This document shows positions 7,398 to 15,300 of a stretch of DNA of 23,242 nt, piece after piece. How positions within the stretch are numbered: the first letter of the stretch is position 1; each line of letters begins with the position of its first letter. Below the pieces are notes generated by a model. It did not search any database and was not told where the DNA came from. It was given only the letters and a program-made list of their open reading frames with translations. Origin of the DNA: Clostridia bacterium (GTDB lineage: Bacteria; Bacillota; Clostridia; UBA1381); contig RQCD01000060.1 of NCBI GenBank assembly GCA_008668455.1, positions 1 through 23,242 on the forward strand, read 5' to 3'. Both the position numbers and the translations under genes were made by a program.

Positions 7398-8676
7398 AAG
7401 ATTTAAATGGGGTATGGTATTCTGCTGTGTAGGATAATTCCTGTTCAATCCGCAAAAGCTGGTTGTATTTTGCCACGCGGTCGGTGCGTGAGGGCGCGCC
7501 GGTTTTGATCTGACCTGCATTTAAGGCAACCGCAAGATCGGCAATGGTCGTATCCTCTGTTTCTCCGCTCCGGTGAGACAAAACGGCGGTATAGCCTGCT
7601 TTATGTGCCATCTCCACTGCGTCAATGGCTTCGGAAAGCGTTCCGATCTGATTCACCTTGACCAGAATCGAATTGGCAACCGCGAGAGAAATTCCTTTTT
7701 TTAAGCGTTCCGGGTTGGTGACAAATAAGTCATCACCGACCAACTGAACCTTATCACCCAAACGTCGCGTTAATTCCTGCCAGCCCTCCCAGTCGTCCTC
7801 GGCGAGTCCGTCCTCGATGGAGGCAATCGGAAAACGGTTTATAAGATCTTCCCAGTAGTCGATCATTTCGCCTTTGGTGCGCAGAATGCCGGATTTCGGA
7901 AGCTTGTATGTGCCGTCCGGTTGAATCCATTCACTGGACGCCGCGTCAATTGCAATCCGAAACTCTGTTCCAGGCTGATAACCGGCACGTTCGATCGCCT
8001 TGGTAATTGCCTCCAAGGCTGCCTCGTCTGCCGGAAGATTCGGCGCAAAGCCGCCTTCATCTCCCACTGAGGTGGTGTGTCCTTCCTCTGCTAAAAGCGA
8101 TTTTAAATGGTGGAATACTTCGCTTGACAGCCGCAGTCCCTCCCGAAAGCATTTTGCGCCGACCGGCATAATCATAAATTCCTGAATATCCACATTGTTG
8201 TTTGCATGCGCTCCGCCGTTTAAAATATTCATCATCGGAACGGGCAGAAGATGCGCATTCACACCGCCGACGTAGCGGTAGAGCGGAATTTTTAAGGCAT
8301 TCGACGCCGCATGCGCAGCGGCTAAGGAGACCGCTAAAATCGCATTTGCGCCAAGTGTTCCCTTGTTCGGTGTGCCGTCCAGTTTGCAGAGCTTTAAATC
8401 CAAAGCGCGCTGGTCTAAAACATTCATTCCAACGATACAGTCTGCAATTTTTGTGTTCACATGCTCCACTGCGTTTTTAACTCCTTTGCCGAGATAACGG
8501 CTTTTATCGCCGTCGCGCAGTTCCACCGCCTCAAACACACCAGTAGATGCACCGGAGGGAACGATTGCTCTGCCATATCCGAGCTCGGTGTAAACCTCTG
8601 CCTCTACGGTCGGATTGCCGCGCGAATCCAACACCTCACGCGCAAAAATGTCGGTTATTTCAATATACTGTTTCAT
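7396..8676 (-). CDS. eno: Enolase (phosphopyruvate hydratase)
   Basis: A full-length 426-residue enolase, interconverting 2-phosphoglycerate and phosphoenolpyruvate in glycolysis, in the cytoplasm. The N-terminus has the EVLDSRGNPTVEAEV segment. The middle holds the Mg-binding acidic residues (VGDEGGFAPNL, SIEDGLAEDDWEGW, VGDDLFVTN). The C-terminal signature ILVKVNQIGTLSEA includes the catalytic lysine, and the loop SHRSGETEDTTIADLAVA is intact. ATG 8676 is preceded by AAAGGGTGA. The gene stands alone, divergent from pyrH. It is not linked to gapA-pgk-tpiA-pgm, with which it is often clustered in Firmicutes. Confidence 0.98.
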   Translation of the reverse strand: MKQYIEITDIFAREVLDSRGNPTVEAEVYTELGYGRAIVPSGASTGVFEAVELRDGDKSRYLGKGVKNAVEHVNTKIADCIVGMNVLDQRALDLKLCKLDGTPNKGTLGANAILAVSLAAAHAASNALKIPLYRYVGGVNAHLLPVPMMNILNGGAHANNNVDIQEFMIMPVGAKCFREGLRLSSEVFHHLKSLLAEEGHTTSVGDEGGFAPNLPADEAALEAITKAIERAGYQPGTEFRIAIDAASSEWIQPDGTYKLPKSGILRTKGEMIDYWEDLINRFPIASIEDGLAEDDWEGWQELTRRLGDKVQLVGDDLFVTNPERLKKGISLAVANSILVKVNQIGTLSEAIDAVEMAHKAGYTAVLSHRSGETEDTTIADLAVALNAGQIKTGAPSRTDRVAKYNQLLRIEQELSYTAEYHTPFKS

Positions 8677-8729
8677 CCAGTCACCCTTTCTTTTTTGATA
8701 TTATTTTTAGACTTTCCGAATTTGGAAGG

Positions 8730-8735
8730 ATTATA
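8730..8735 (-). promoter_or_regulatory. -10 element of the enolase promoter
   Basis: On the minus strand a perfect TATAAT (8735-8730) lies 54 bases upstream of the eno start. No good -35 hexamer sits at 17 bases; TTGCAG is too close, at 12. Confidence 0.4.
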
Positions 8736-8768
8736 CCATAAAAAAATCTGCAAAGTTTGGAAAAGTGG

Positions 8769-8797
8769 TTGCAAATATGAAAAAATAATGGTATAAT
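8769..8797 (+). promoter_or_regulatory. Promoter of the pyrH-ispG operon
   Basis: TTGCAA (8769-8774), a 17-base spacer and a perfect TATAAT (8792-8797) lie 35 bases before the pyrH start. This is a strong sigma-A-type match for a housekeeping operon. Confidence 0.75.
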
Positions 8798-8832
8798 AGA
8801 AAAAAACAATGCTGTGAATCAGGAGGAAATCT

Positions 8833-9555
8833 ATGGGTGCGAAATACAAAAAGGTTCTGCTTAAGGTAAGCGGAGAGGCGCTTGCCGGTGAAAATCATTT
8901 TGGCTTGGATGAGGCAACGCTTGCAAGCATTTCGGAAAATATCAAAAAAGTGACCGATATGGGGGTGCAGGTGTCGATTGTGGTCGGCGGCGGCAACTTC
9001 TGGAGAGGAAGAAGCAGTGAGAACATGGACAGAACGCGTGCAGATCATATGGGCATGCTCGCAACCACCATCAATGCACTGGCGCTCTGCTCGGCTTTGG
9101 AGCATGCCGGAGTGGAAACAAGAGTGCAGACGGCAATTACGATGAATTCGATTGCCGAGCCGTATATCCGCGGAAAAGCAATCCGTCATCTGCAAAAGGG
9201 CAGAGTGGTGATTTTCGGATGCGGAACAGGCAGTCCGTTTATGTCGACGGATACTGCGGCGGCGCTTCGTGCCGTAGAGACGGATGCAGATATTATTCTG
9301 CTGGCAAAAAAGGTAGATGCCGTATACGATTCCGACCCGAATATAAATCCGGATGCAAAACGCTTTGATGCACTTTCCTTTAACGATATTCTCGGCAGGG
9401 AGCTGGGTGTGATGGATTCAACGGCAGCGTCTATGTGCCGGGATAATAATATGCCGATTTTAGTGTTCGGGCTGGACGATCCGAAAAATATTGTCCGTGC
9501 TGTAGAGGGTGAAAGAATCGGAACTTTGGTATCAAGAGACGGAAACAGAGAATAA
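8833..9555 (+). CDS. pyrH: UMP kinase
   Basis: A 240-residue amino-acid-kinase-fold enzyme that phosphorylates UMP to UDP in pyrimidine synthesis. The start of the fold is visible in KKVLLKVSGEALAG (P-loop-like lysine and GEAL). VVGGGNFWRGR and the GCGTGSPFMSTDTAAALRA segment line the nucleotide site, and LLAKKVDAVYDSDPN is the usual late motif. ATG 8833 follows AGGAGGAAAT. It opens the operon and frr follows after 16 bases. In many Firmicutes rpsB and tsf precede pyrH; here they are absent and the gene has its own promoter opposite eno. Confidence 0.98.
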   Translation: MGAKYKKVLLKVSGEALAGENHFGLDEATLASISENIKKVTDMGVQVSIVVGGGNFWRGRSSENMDRTRADHMGMLATTINALALCSALEHAGVETRVQTAITMNSIAEPYIRGKAIRHLQKGRVVIFGCGTGSPFMSTDTAAALRAVETDADIILLAKKVDAVYDSDPNINPDAKRFDALSFNDILGRELGVMDSTAASMCRDNNMPILVFGLDDPKNIVRAVEGERIGTLVSRDGNRE

Positions 9556-9571
9556 AAAGGAGGAAAAAGAA

Positions 9572-10123
9572 ATGGGAAAATATCCAGAAATTGAAGAAAA
9601 AATGAACAGAAGAATTGAGGGCTTTGCATCGGAGTTAAAAACAATCCGTGCCGGCAGAGCGAACGCAACGGTTTTGGATAAGGTTGCAATTGATTATTAC
9701 GGAACAATGACGCCGGTGGCACAGGTGGGATCCATTTCCTCTCCGGAGCCGAGAATGCTTGTAATTCAGCCGTGGGATGTGTCTGTTTTAAAGGAAATCG
9801 AAAAAGCAATCCAAAAATCCGATCTTGGGATTGCACCGCAGAACGACGGTAAGGTGATCCGTTTAAGCTTTCCGCCTTTAACAGAGGAAAGAAGAAAAGA
9901 ATTAGTAAAGCTGGTGAAAAAGTATTCGGAGGAGGCAAAGGTGCAGATCCGGAATGTCCGCCGCGATGCAATGGACATGTACAAGGATCAGAAAAAGAAA
10001 TCCGAAATCACAGAAGATGAATTAAAGGGAATTGAAAAGGATATTCAAACCCTGACCGATGCACACATCAAAGAAATTGATGAGATTACAGCGGGAAAAG
10101 AGAAAGAGATCTTAGAGGTATAA
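9572..10123 (+). CDS. frr: Ribosome recycling factor
   Basis: A 183-residue protein, the normal RRF length, that with EF-G splits the post-termination ribosome. The recognisable stretches are LKTIRAGRANATVLDKV, the hinge-domain segment PRMLVIQPWDVSVLKEIEKAI, the ISFPPLTEERRKELVK-type stretch (here IRLSFPPLTEERRKELVK), and the C-terminal helix with VRNVRRDAMD-like sequence (here IRNVRRDAMDM). ATG 9572 is chosen because AAAAAGGAGGAAAAAG precedes it at correct distance; the frame stays open further upstream inside pyrH but without a ribosome site. The operon context is pyrH-frr-uppS. A terminator-like hairpin follows before uppS. Confidence 0.98.
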   Translation: MGKYPEIEEKMNRRIEGFASELKTIRAGRANATVLDKVAIDYYGTMTPVAQVGSISSPEPRMLVIQPWDVSVLKEIEKAIQKSDLGIAPQNDGKVIRLSFPPLTEERRKELVKLVKKYSEEAKVQIRNVRRDAMDMYKDQKKKSEITEDELKGIEKDIQTLTDAHIKEIDEITAGKEKEILEV

Positions 10124-10134
10124 AATGCTGGAGA

Positions 10135-10173
10135 TGTAAAAAAGGCACAGACTGTTCTGTACTCTTTTTTACA
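10135..10173 (+). terminator. Terminator-like hairpin repeat inside the operon (frr-uppS)
   Basis: TGTAAAAAAG (10135-10144) pairs perfectly with CTTTTTTACA (10164-10173). Inside it GCACAG and CTGTAC pair with one mismatch around ACTGTT. A C5T5 stretch follows. It is a member of the three-copy hairpin family in this window. Because the downstream genes have no obvious promoter, it may only attenuate transcription or shape the mRNA. Confidence 0.65.
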
Positions 10174-10207
10174 CCCCCTTTTTGGGTTAGTGTACAGGGG
10201 TGAGGCT

Positions 10208-10948
10208 ATGTTTGGCAGAAACAAAAAAATAGAACAGGAAATTGATTTTGGCAGACTGCCGCGTCATATCGGAGTGATTATGGACGGAAATGGGCGCTGG
10301 GCAAAAAAGCGTCGCCTGCCGCGCAGCGCCGGACACTCAATGGGGGCAGAAACGCTTAAAAAAATTGTGACAGAATGTAACAGGATCGGTATCGGATATA
10401 TCACGGTTTATGCGTTTTCAACTGAAAATTGGAAACGTCCGAAAGAGGAAGTGGACTATTTAATGAACCTGCTTTTAGATTATCTGCGCGATGCGGAGAA
10501 TTCTCTGGCGGGGGAAAATGTCGTCATCCGGGCGATTGGTTCGAGAAAGGAGCTTAGTCAGGAGATTCAGGAGCAGATTATCAAGACCGAGAATTTTACA
10601 AAGAATAATACCGGAATTGTGATGAATATTGCTCTCAATTATGGCTCGCGCGAGGAAATGCTGCATGCTGTCGGGGCGATTTCAAAAAAAGTGCAGAACG
10701 GGGAAATGACTTTGGAGGAGATTGACGAAAAGGCTTTTTCAAATGCGCTCTACACCGGCGGTCAGCCTGATCCGGATTTGATTATCCGTACAAGCGGCGA
10801 GGAACGTTTGAGTAATTTCCTGCTTTGGCAGGCGGCATATTCGGAGCTTTGGTTTACGAAAAAGCTATGGCCGGATTTTAAGAAAGAGGATTTATATCAG
10901 GCAATTTATGATTTTCAAAACCGTTCGAGACGGTTCGGCGGTGTGTGA
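10208..10948 (+). CDS. uppS: Isoprenyl transferase (undecaprenyl diphosphate synthase)
   Basis: A 246-residue cis-prenyltransferase that extends farnesyl-PP with isopentenyl-PP to the C55 lipid carrier used for peptidoglycan and surface polysaccharide. The substrate-binding P-loop HIGVIMDGNGRWAKKR carries the catalytic Asp. TVYAFSTENWKRP follows, and the C-terminal signature DLIIRTSGEERLSNFLLWQ with YSELWF is complete. ATG 10208 is chosen because GGGGTGAGG precedes it; a GTG at 10190 lies too far up. cdsA follows after 11 bases. It sits 84 bases behind frr, the largest gap in the operon, with the repeat hairpin between. Confidence 0.97.
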   Translation: MFGRNKKIEQEIDFGRLPRHIGVIMDGNGRWAKKRRLPRSAGHSMGAETLKKIVTECNRIGIGYITVYAFSTENWKRPKEEVDYLMNLLLDYLRDAENSLAGENVVIRAIGSRKELSQEIQEQIIKTENFTKNNTGIVMNIALNYGSREEMLHAVGAISKKVQNGEMTLEEIDEKAFSNALYTGGQPDPDLIIRTSGEERLSNFLLWQAAYSELWFTKKLWPDFKKEDLYQAIYDFQNRSRRFGGV

Positions 10949-10959
10949 GGAGGGGCAGT

Positions 10960-11754
10960 ATGTGGCAGAGAATTTTAACGGCAATGATCGGATTGGTGTT
11001 TTTATTTCTGATCCTCTTTTCGAATACGGTTGTGTTTCACTGTGCGGCAACAGTGATTATTTTTGCCGTATTGTTTGAGCTTTATAAGGCAACCAAGGCA
11101 AACCGTTGGGTTGCGGCAGTCGGCATGATCAATTCCGCGCTGATTTTATGGGGTGCATACCATCATGCGGCGCAGCTTTATATCATTCTTTCGATTATAC
11201 TCTATTTGATTTTGAGTGTATATCTGCACCCGGAGGTTCACTATGAAAAGCTCTATAGCTCTGCATTTGCGACCTATTTTATCACGCTGTTTTTACTTCC
11301 GTTAATGCAGATCCGATCCGATTACGGGATTGAAGCGGTTCTTTTGGTGTTCCTGTTTTCCTGGATGACTGACACCGGCGCGTATTTTGCCGGACGTTTT
11401 TTTGGAAAGCACAAGCTGATCCCCTCGGTCAGTCCGAAAAAGACGGTAGAGGGAGCAATCGGCGGTGTGGTTGTGGCAATTTTGAGCGCATGGCTGTATT
11501 TCTGGATTTTGGAACACTTTCGCAGCATGGAATCGATTGCCGGAATCCGCTATCAGAAGCTGATGATCTTAGGGGTGATCGCATCCATTATGTCGCAGTT
11601 TGGCGATCTGGCAGCGTCGGTTATTAAACGGGACTGCGGCGTCAAGGATTTCGGGTCAATTCTGCCGGGACACGGCGGTGTGTTGGATCGGTTTGACAGT
11701 GTGATTGTGGTGACGCCGCTGGTTTATTATTTTTTAATGTACGTCAACCGATAG
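10960..11754 (+). CDS. cdsA: Phosphatidate cytidylyltransferase
   Basis: A 264-residue polytopic membrane enzyme that makes CDP-diacylglycerol from phosphatidate and CTP, the entry to phospholipid synthesis. Most of the N-terminal 200 residues are hydrophobic helices, starting with RILTAMIGLVFLFLILF. The family signature is intact near the C-terminus: SVIKRDCGVKDFGSILPGHGG followed by VLDRFDS. FSWMTDTGAYFAGRFFGK is the other conserved block. ATG 10960 follows GAGGAGGGG; a GTG at 10945 overlaps the uppS stop but has no ribosome site of its own. dxr follows after 19 bases. Confidence 0.97.
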   Translation: MWQRILTAMIGLVFLFLILFSNTVVFHCAATVIIFAVLFELYKATKANRWVAAVGMINSALILWGAYHHAAQLYIILSIILYLILSVYLHPEVHYEKLYSSAFATYFITLFLLPLMQIRSDYGIEAVLLVFLFSWMTDTGAYFAGRFFGKHKLIPSVSPKKTVEGAIGGVVVAILSAWLYFWILEHFRSMESIAGIRYQKLMILGVIASIMSQFGDLAASVIKRDCGVKDFGSILPGHGGVLDRFDSVIVVTPLVYYFLMYVNR

Positions 11755-11773
11755 AAAGGATCGCGTTATAAAA

Positions 11774-12934
11774 ATGAACTTTGAGCATAAAATATCTATA
11801 ATCGGATCAACCGGGTCGATCGGCACGCAGACCTTGGAAATTGTGCGTGCTTATCCCGGCATCCGGGTAGAGGCAATTTCTGCCTACTCTAATATTAAGC
11901 TTTTGGAGGAGCAGGCAAGAGAATTTCGCCCGAAGCTTGTCTGCGCTGTTTCAGAACAGGCGGCAGAGGAATTGAGGGTACGCCTTTCCGATCTTCCGGT
12001 TCGGGTGGTTTCCGGAAGGGACGGACTGATTGAGACTGCAACCGCGCCAGAGGCGCAAACTGTGGTTACGGCTGTGGTGGGCATTTCCGGCTTGGAACCA
12101 ACCCTTGCGGCAATCCGGGAGAAAAAGAATATTGCGCTTGCAAATAAAGAAACACTGGTGACAGGGGGACACCTTGTCACAAAGCTTGCAAAGGAATATG
12201 GAGTATCGCTCCTGCCGGTGGATAGTGAGCATTCTGCAATTTTTCAGTCCTTAGAGGGATGCAGAAGCCACGGAGAAATCAAAAAAATTCTCCTGACGGC
12301 ATCTGGCGGCCCGTTTTTCGGAAAGAAAAAAGAGGAGTTAGAGCATATCACACCGGAGCAGGCGCTAAAGCATCCCAATTGGAATATGGGCGCAAAGGTC
12401 ACAATTGATTCCTCCACCTTAGTGAATAAGGGGTTGGAAACGATTGAGGCAAAATGGCTTTTCGGAGTGGAAATGGATCAGATTGAGGTACTGGTACACC
12501 GCCAGAGCGTGGTGCATTCTATGGTGGAATATCAGGACAATGCAGTGATAGCACAGCTGGGCGCGCCGGATATGCGCCTGCCGATTCAGTATGCCCTGAC
12601 CTATCCGAACCGCCTGCCGATGCGCGGAAATGAGTTGGATTTTAAAAAGTATTCCGAGCTGACCTTCCAGGAACCGGACACAGATACGTTTTATGCGCTT
12701 AGGTTAGCATATCATGCCGGAAAACATGGCGGAATTTTACCCTGCGTGTTTAGTGCGGCTGAGGAGGCGGCAGTGGATCTGTTCTTAAAGAAAAAAATCC
12801 GGTATCTGGAAATATCTGAAGTGATTCAACATGCGATGGAGTCGGCAAAGCAGATCGAACATCCGGAGCTTTCGCAGATTTTAGAAGCAGATCGGGCAGT
12901 GAAGCAGGAAATTTATGCAAAATTTAGGAGTTGA
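11774..12934 (+). CDS. dxr: 1-deoxy-D-xylulose 5-phosphate reductoisomerase
   Basis: A 386-residue enzyme of the MEP isoprenoid pathway, turning DXP into MEP with NADPH. The N-terminal dinucleotide fold begins ISIIGSTGSIGTQTLEIV, and NIALANKETLVTGG is the usual connector. PVDSEHSAIFQSLEG holds the metal-binding Asp and Glu. LTASGGPFF and HPNWNMGAKVTIDSSTLVNKG form the substrate site, and NKGLETIEAKWLFG follows. The ribosome site AAAGGA is somewhat distant from ATG 11774 (about 12 bases). The stop overlaps the rseP start. Together with ispG it marks the MEP route, so isopentenyl-PP for uppS is made in part by the same operon. Confidence 0.98.
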   Translation: MNFEHKISIIGSTGSIGTQTLEIVRAYPGIRVEAISAYSNIKLLEEQAREFRPKLVCAVSEQAAEELRVRLSDLPVRVVSGRDGLIETATAPEAQTVVTAVVGISGLEPTLAAIREKKNIALANKETLVTGGHLVTKLAKEYGVSLLPVDSEHSAIFQSLEGCRSHGEIKKILLTASGGPFFGKKKEELEHITPEQALKHPNWNMGAKVTIDSSTLVNKGLETIEAKWLFGVEMDQIEVLVHRQSVVHSMVEYQDNAVIAQLGAPDMRLPIQYALTYPNRLPMRGNELDFKKYSELTFQEPDTDTFYALRLAYHAGKHGGILPCVFSAAEEAAVDLFLKKKIRYLEISEVIQHAMESAKQIEHPELSQILEADRAVKQEIYAKFRS

Positions 12935-14094
12935 TGATATTGATCGCTGGAATTCTTACAATGATCATATTTTTATTCATGATCACACTGCATGAGTTTG
13001 GACATTTTATCGTATCCAAGCTGGTGGGGGTAAAGGTGCTGGAATTTGCAGTCGGTATGGGACCGGCGCTCTGGAAAAAGCAAAAGGGTGAAACTCTTTA
13101 TTCTCTGCGGGCATTTCCAGTGGGCGGTTATTGCAGGCTGGACGGCGAGGATGAAGCCAACGATGATCCGCGTGCCTTCAGCAACCAGAAATTATGGAAA
13201 CGCTTTGCGGTTGCAGCGGCAGGCGCAGCGTTTAATTTAATTCTGGGTTTTCTGGTTTTTCTGATTGTAGTTCCGATGCAGCTGCCGTCAAAATCGGTTG
13301 CCGTACCGGTTGTCGAGGCAATAGATGAACGCGCCTATATTACAGACAGCGGTATTCGGGAGGGAGACCGGATCATCCGGGTAAACGGACAGAAAATTGC
13401 ATACTTTCAGGATATTTCCGCTGCCCTGGGCAGTGCGGAGCAGGAGGTGGAGGTGACAGTCCGGCGCGGATCTGAAACGCTGGATTTTACCATCAGACCG
13501 TCTCTGCAAAAAACAAAGCAGCAGTACCAGGAGGACGGTGTCTGGATTACAGATGAGATAAACGGAACGGAAAGGAAACGATTTTTGTCTTATTCCGAGG
13601 AAATGAGAGCGCGTTCTGCGGAATATATCGGAAAAGAGCAAAGCACAGAGCGGTATATTTTAGGTTTTACAGCCAAGCAGGAGCCGCTGGGAGTGAAAAA
13701 TACGATTTCCCAGGCATGGTATTATACCTGTTATGTGGTAAAAATGGTGTATCGGGCGCTTTGGGATCTGGTGCGCGGAAGCTCCGGCATTGATCAGCTT
13801 TCCGGTCCGGTGGGTGTAGCAAGTGCGGTTGATACTGCTGTAAAATCAGATTATGGAGCATTAAACGTTCTGTTTTTGATCGGCATGCTGGCCATTAATC
13901 TGGGGGTACTCAATCTGCTGCCGCTCCCTGCACTGGATGGCGGCAGAATATTCTTTATGCTGATTGAGCTGATCCGCGGAAAGCCTGTACCGGCAGATAA
14001 AGAGGGTATTGTGCATATGATTGGTTTAATGCTGCTCTTAGGCTTTGCTGTGGTGATATTCTTTCAGGATATTTTCAGATTGATGGGAAGATAG
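12934..14094 (+). CDS. rseP: RIP metalloprotease, site-2 protease family
   Basis: A 386-residue intramembrane zinc protease. The first helix carries the zinc motif HEFGH at about residues 20-24, followed by GVKVLEFAVGMGP and FPVGGYCRLDGE. A PDZ domain lies about 125-190 (GIREGDRIIRVNGQKI). The C-terminal helix has the third zinc ligand in LPALDGGRIFFMLIELIRG. Such proteins cleave anti-sigma factors or signal-peptide remnants within the membrane. ATG 12934 overlaps the dxr stop (TGATG), but AGGAG ends only three bases before it; TTG 12940 in the same frame would have better spacing and cannot be excluded. ispG follows after 9 bases. Confidence 0.95.
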   Translation: MILIAGILTMIIFLFMITLHEFGHFIVSKLVGVKVLEFAVGMGPALWKKQKGETLYSLRAFPVGGYCRLDGEDEANDDPRAFSNQKLWKRFAVAAAGAAFNLILGFLVFLIVVPMQLPSKSVAVPVVEAIDERAYITDSGIREGDRIIRVNGQKIAYFQDISAALGSAEQEVEVTVRRGSETLDFTIRPSLQKTKQQYQEDGVWITDEINGTERKRFLSYSEEMRARSAEYIGKEQSTERYILGFTAKQEPLGVKNTISQAWYYTCYVVKMVYRALWDLVRGSSGIDQLSGPVGVASAVDTAVKSDYGALNVLFLIGMLAINLGVLNLLPLPALDGGRIFFMLIELIRGKPVPADKEGIVHMIGLMLLLGFAVVIFFQDIFRLMGR

Positions 14095-14103
14095 GAGATT
14101 CAA

Positions 14104-15144
14104 ATGACAAGGAAAGTGTTTGTAGGAAACGTTCCGGTTGGCGGCGGTGCGGAGATTTCAATCCAGTCTATGACCAATACCGACACCCGGAATGCAGAAA
14201 AAACAATTGAACAGATTCTGCGCCTGGAGGCTGCAGGCTGTGAGATTATCCGCGTTGCCGTTCCGGACACCGAGGCGGCAATGGCGGTGAAGAAAATCAA
14301 AGAGGGAATCCATATTCCGCTGGTTGCCGATATTCATTTTGATTATCGGCTGGCGCTGTTGTGTATGAAAAACGGGGTCGATAAGGTGCGGATCAATCCG
14401 GGCAATGTCGGCAGCCGTGACCGGGTTCGGGAAATTGTTGAAATGGCAAAGGAACGGAATATTCCCATCCGGATCGGCGTGAACGGCGGTTCTTTGGAAA
14501 AGGATCTGCTAAAAAAGTATCAAAAGCCGACGGCAGACGCACTGGTGGAGAGTGCGTTCCGGCATATTGCAATTCTGGACGGGCTGAATTTCTCCGATAT
14601 TGTGGTGTCAATGAAGGTGTCCGATCTTCCGACCATGCTTGCAGCGTACCGGAAATTTCATGCACAGTCAGATATTCCGCTGCATGTCGGTGTGACCGAG
14701 GCAGGAACAATGGCGGAAGGCGTTTTAAAATCTGCAATCGGAATCGGTGCGCTCCTTTCGGAGGGAATCGGCGATACTATCCGTGTATCGTTAACGGCAG
14801 ATCCGGTTGAGGAGGTTTATGCTGCAAAGAAAATCCTGAAGCTTTTAAAGCTCCGGAAATCCGGCGCTGAATTGATTTCCTGCCCCACCTGCGGCAGAAC
14901 ACAGATCAATTTGATTCAAATTGCAAACGAAGTGGAAAAGCGGATCAGTCAGATTGAAAAGCCGATTAAGGTGGCTGTGATGGGATGCGCCGTCAACGGC
15001 CCCGGTGAGGCAAGGGAGGCAGATATCGGCATTGCCGGCGGTAAGGGAGAATGTATTCTTTTCCGGCATGGCGAAATTATCAAAACAAAAATTCCGGAAT
15101 CAGACGCGGTAGAGGTTCTGATGAAGGAAATTGATCAATTGTAG
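14104..15144 (+). CDS. ispG: 4-hydroxy-3-methylbut-2-enyl diphosphate synthase (GcpE)
   Basis: A 346-residue iron-sulfur enzyme that converts MEcPP to HMBPP in the MEP pathway. The TIM-barrel half has QSMTNTDTRNAEKTI, PLVADIHFDYRLAL and VRINPGNVGS. The [4Fe-4S] ligands are all visible: Cys260 and Cys263 in CPTCGRT, Cys295 and Glu302 in GCAVNGPGEA. It has the short two-domain bacterial architecture. ATG 14104 follows TAGGAGAT. It ends the operon with a repeat-type terminator seven bases later; polC, which often follows in clostridia, is absent here. Confidence 0.98.
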   Translation: MTRKVFVGNVPVGGGAEISIQSMTNTDTRNAEKTIEQILRLEAAGCEIIRVAVPDTEAAMAVKKIKEGIHIPLVADIHFDYRLALLCMKNGVDKVRINPGNVGSRDRVREIVEMAKERNIPIRIGVNGGSLEKDLLKKYQKPTADALVESAFRHIAILDGLNFSDIVVSMKVSDLPTMLAAYRKFHAQSDIPLHVGVTEAGTMAEGVLKSAIGIGALLSEGIGDTIRVSLTADPVEEVYAAKKILKLLKLRKSGAELISCPTCGRTQINLIQIANEVEKRISQIEKPIKVAVMGCAVNGPGEAREADIGIAGGKGECILFRHGEIIKTKIPESDAVEVLMKEIDQL

Positions 15145-15150
15145 AGGGAA

Positions 15151-15191
15151 GGTCAAAAAAGGCACAGAGCGTCCTGAGCTCTTTTTTGACC
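15151..15191 (+). terminator. Operon-end terminator, hairpin repeat family member
   Basis: GGTCAAAAAAG (15151-15161) pairs perfectly with CTTTTTTGACC (15181-15191). Inside, GCACAG pairs with CTGAGC with one mismatch around AGCGTC. A further T5 run follows. It shares AAAAAAGGCACAGA and the right-hand CTCTTTTTT pattern with the elements at 2230 and 10135. Confidence 0.85.
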
Positions 15192-15258
15192 TTTTTCTTC
15201 AGGAAGATTTTATATAAAATAGGGAAGATAGTGACTATTTTTTTCTGATCAGAGCATG

Positions 15259-15264
15259 TATAAT
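15259..15264 (+). promoter_or_regulatory. -10-like element before the hydrolase pair
   Basis: A perfect TATAAT lies 36 bases before the chosen start of the next gene. No clear -35 hexamer stands at 17 bases, so activation by a regulator would be expected if it is used. Its position also argues against translation starting at the ATG at 15256. Confidence 0.4.
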
Positions 15265-15300
15265 AAGGGTATCAATGAATATTTTATGGGAGTGGAGAAA

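Noticed and set aside
8677..8832. Riboswitch or T-box leader between eno and pyrH
   Set aside because: The AT-rich gap holds promoters only; the pyrH leader after the promoter is about 30 bases and shows no stem pattern.
9186..9971. Long minus-strand open frame opposite pyrH and frr
   Set aside because: It is antisense to two clear essential genes, with low-complexity Ser/Phe/Pro-rich translation and no ribosome site.
15256..15300. Earlier ATG start for the unassigned hydrolase
   Set aside because: It has no ribosome site and coincides with a TATAAT box; the ATG at 15301 has GTGGAG.
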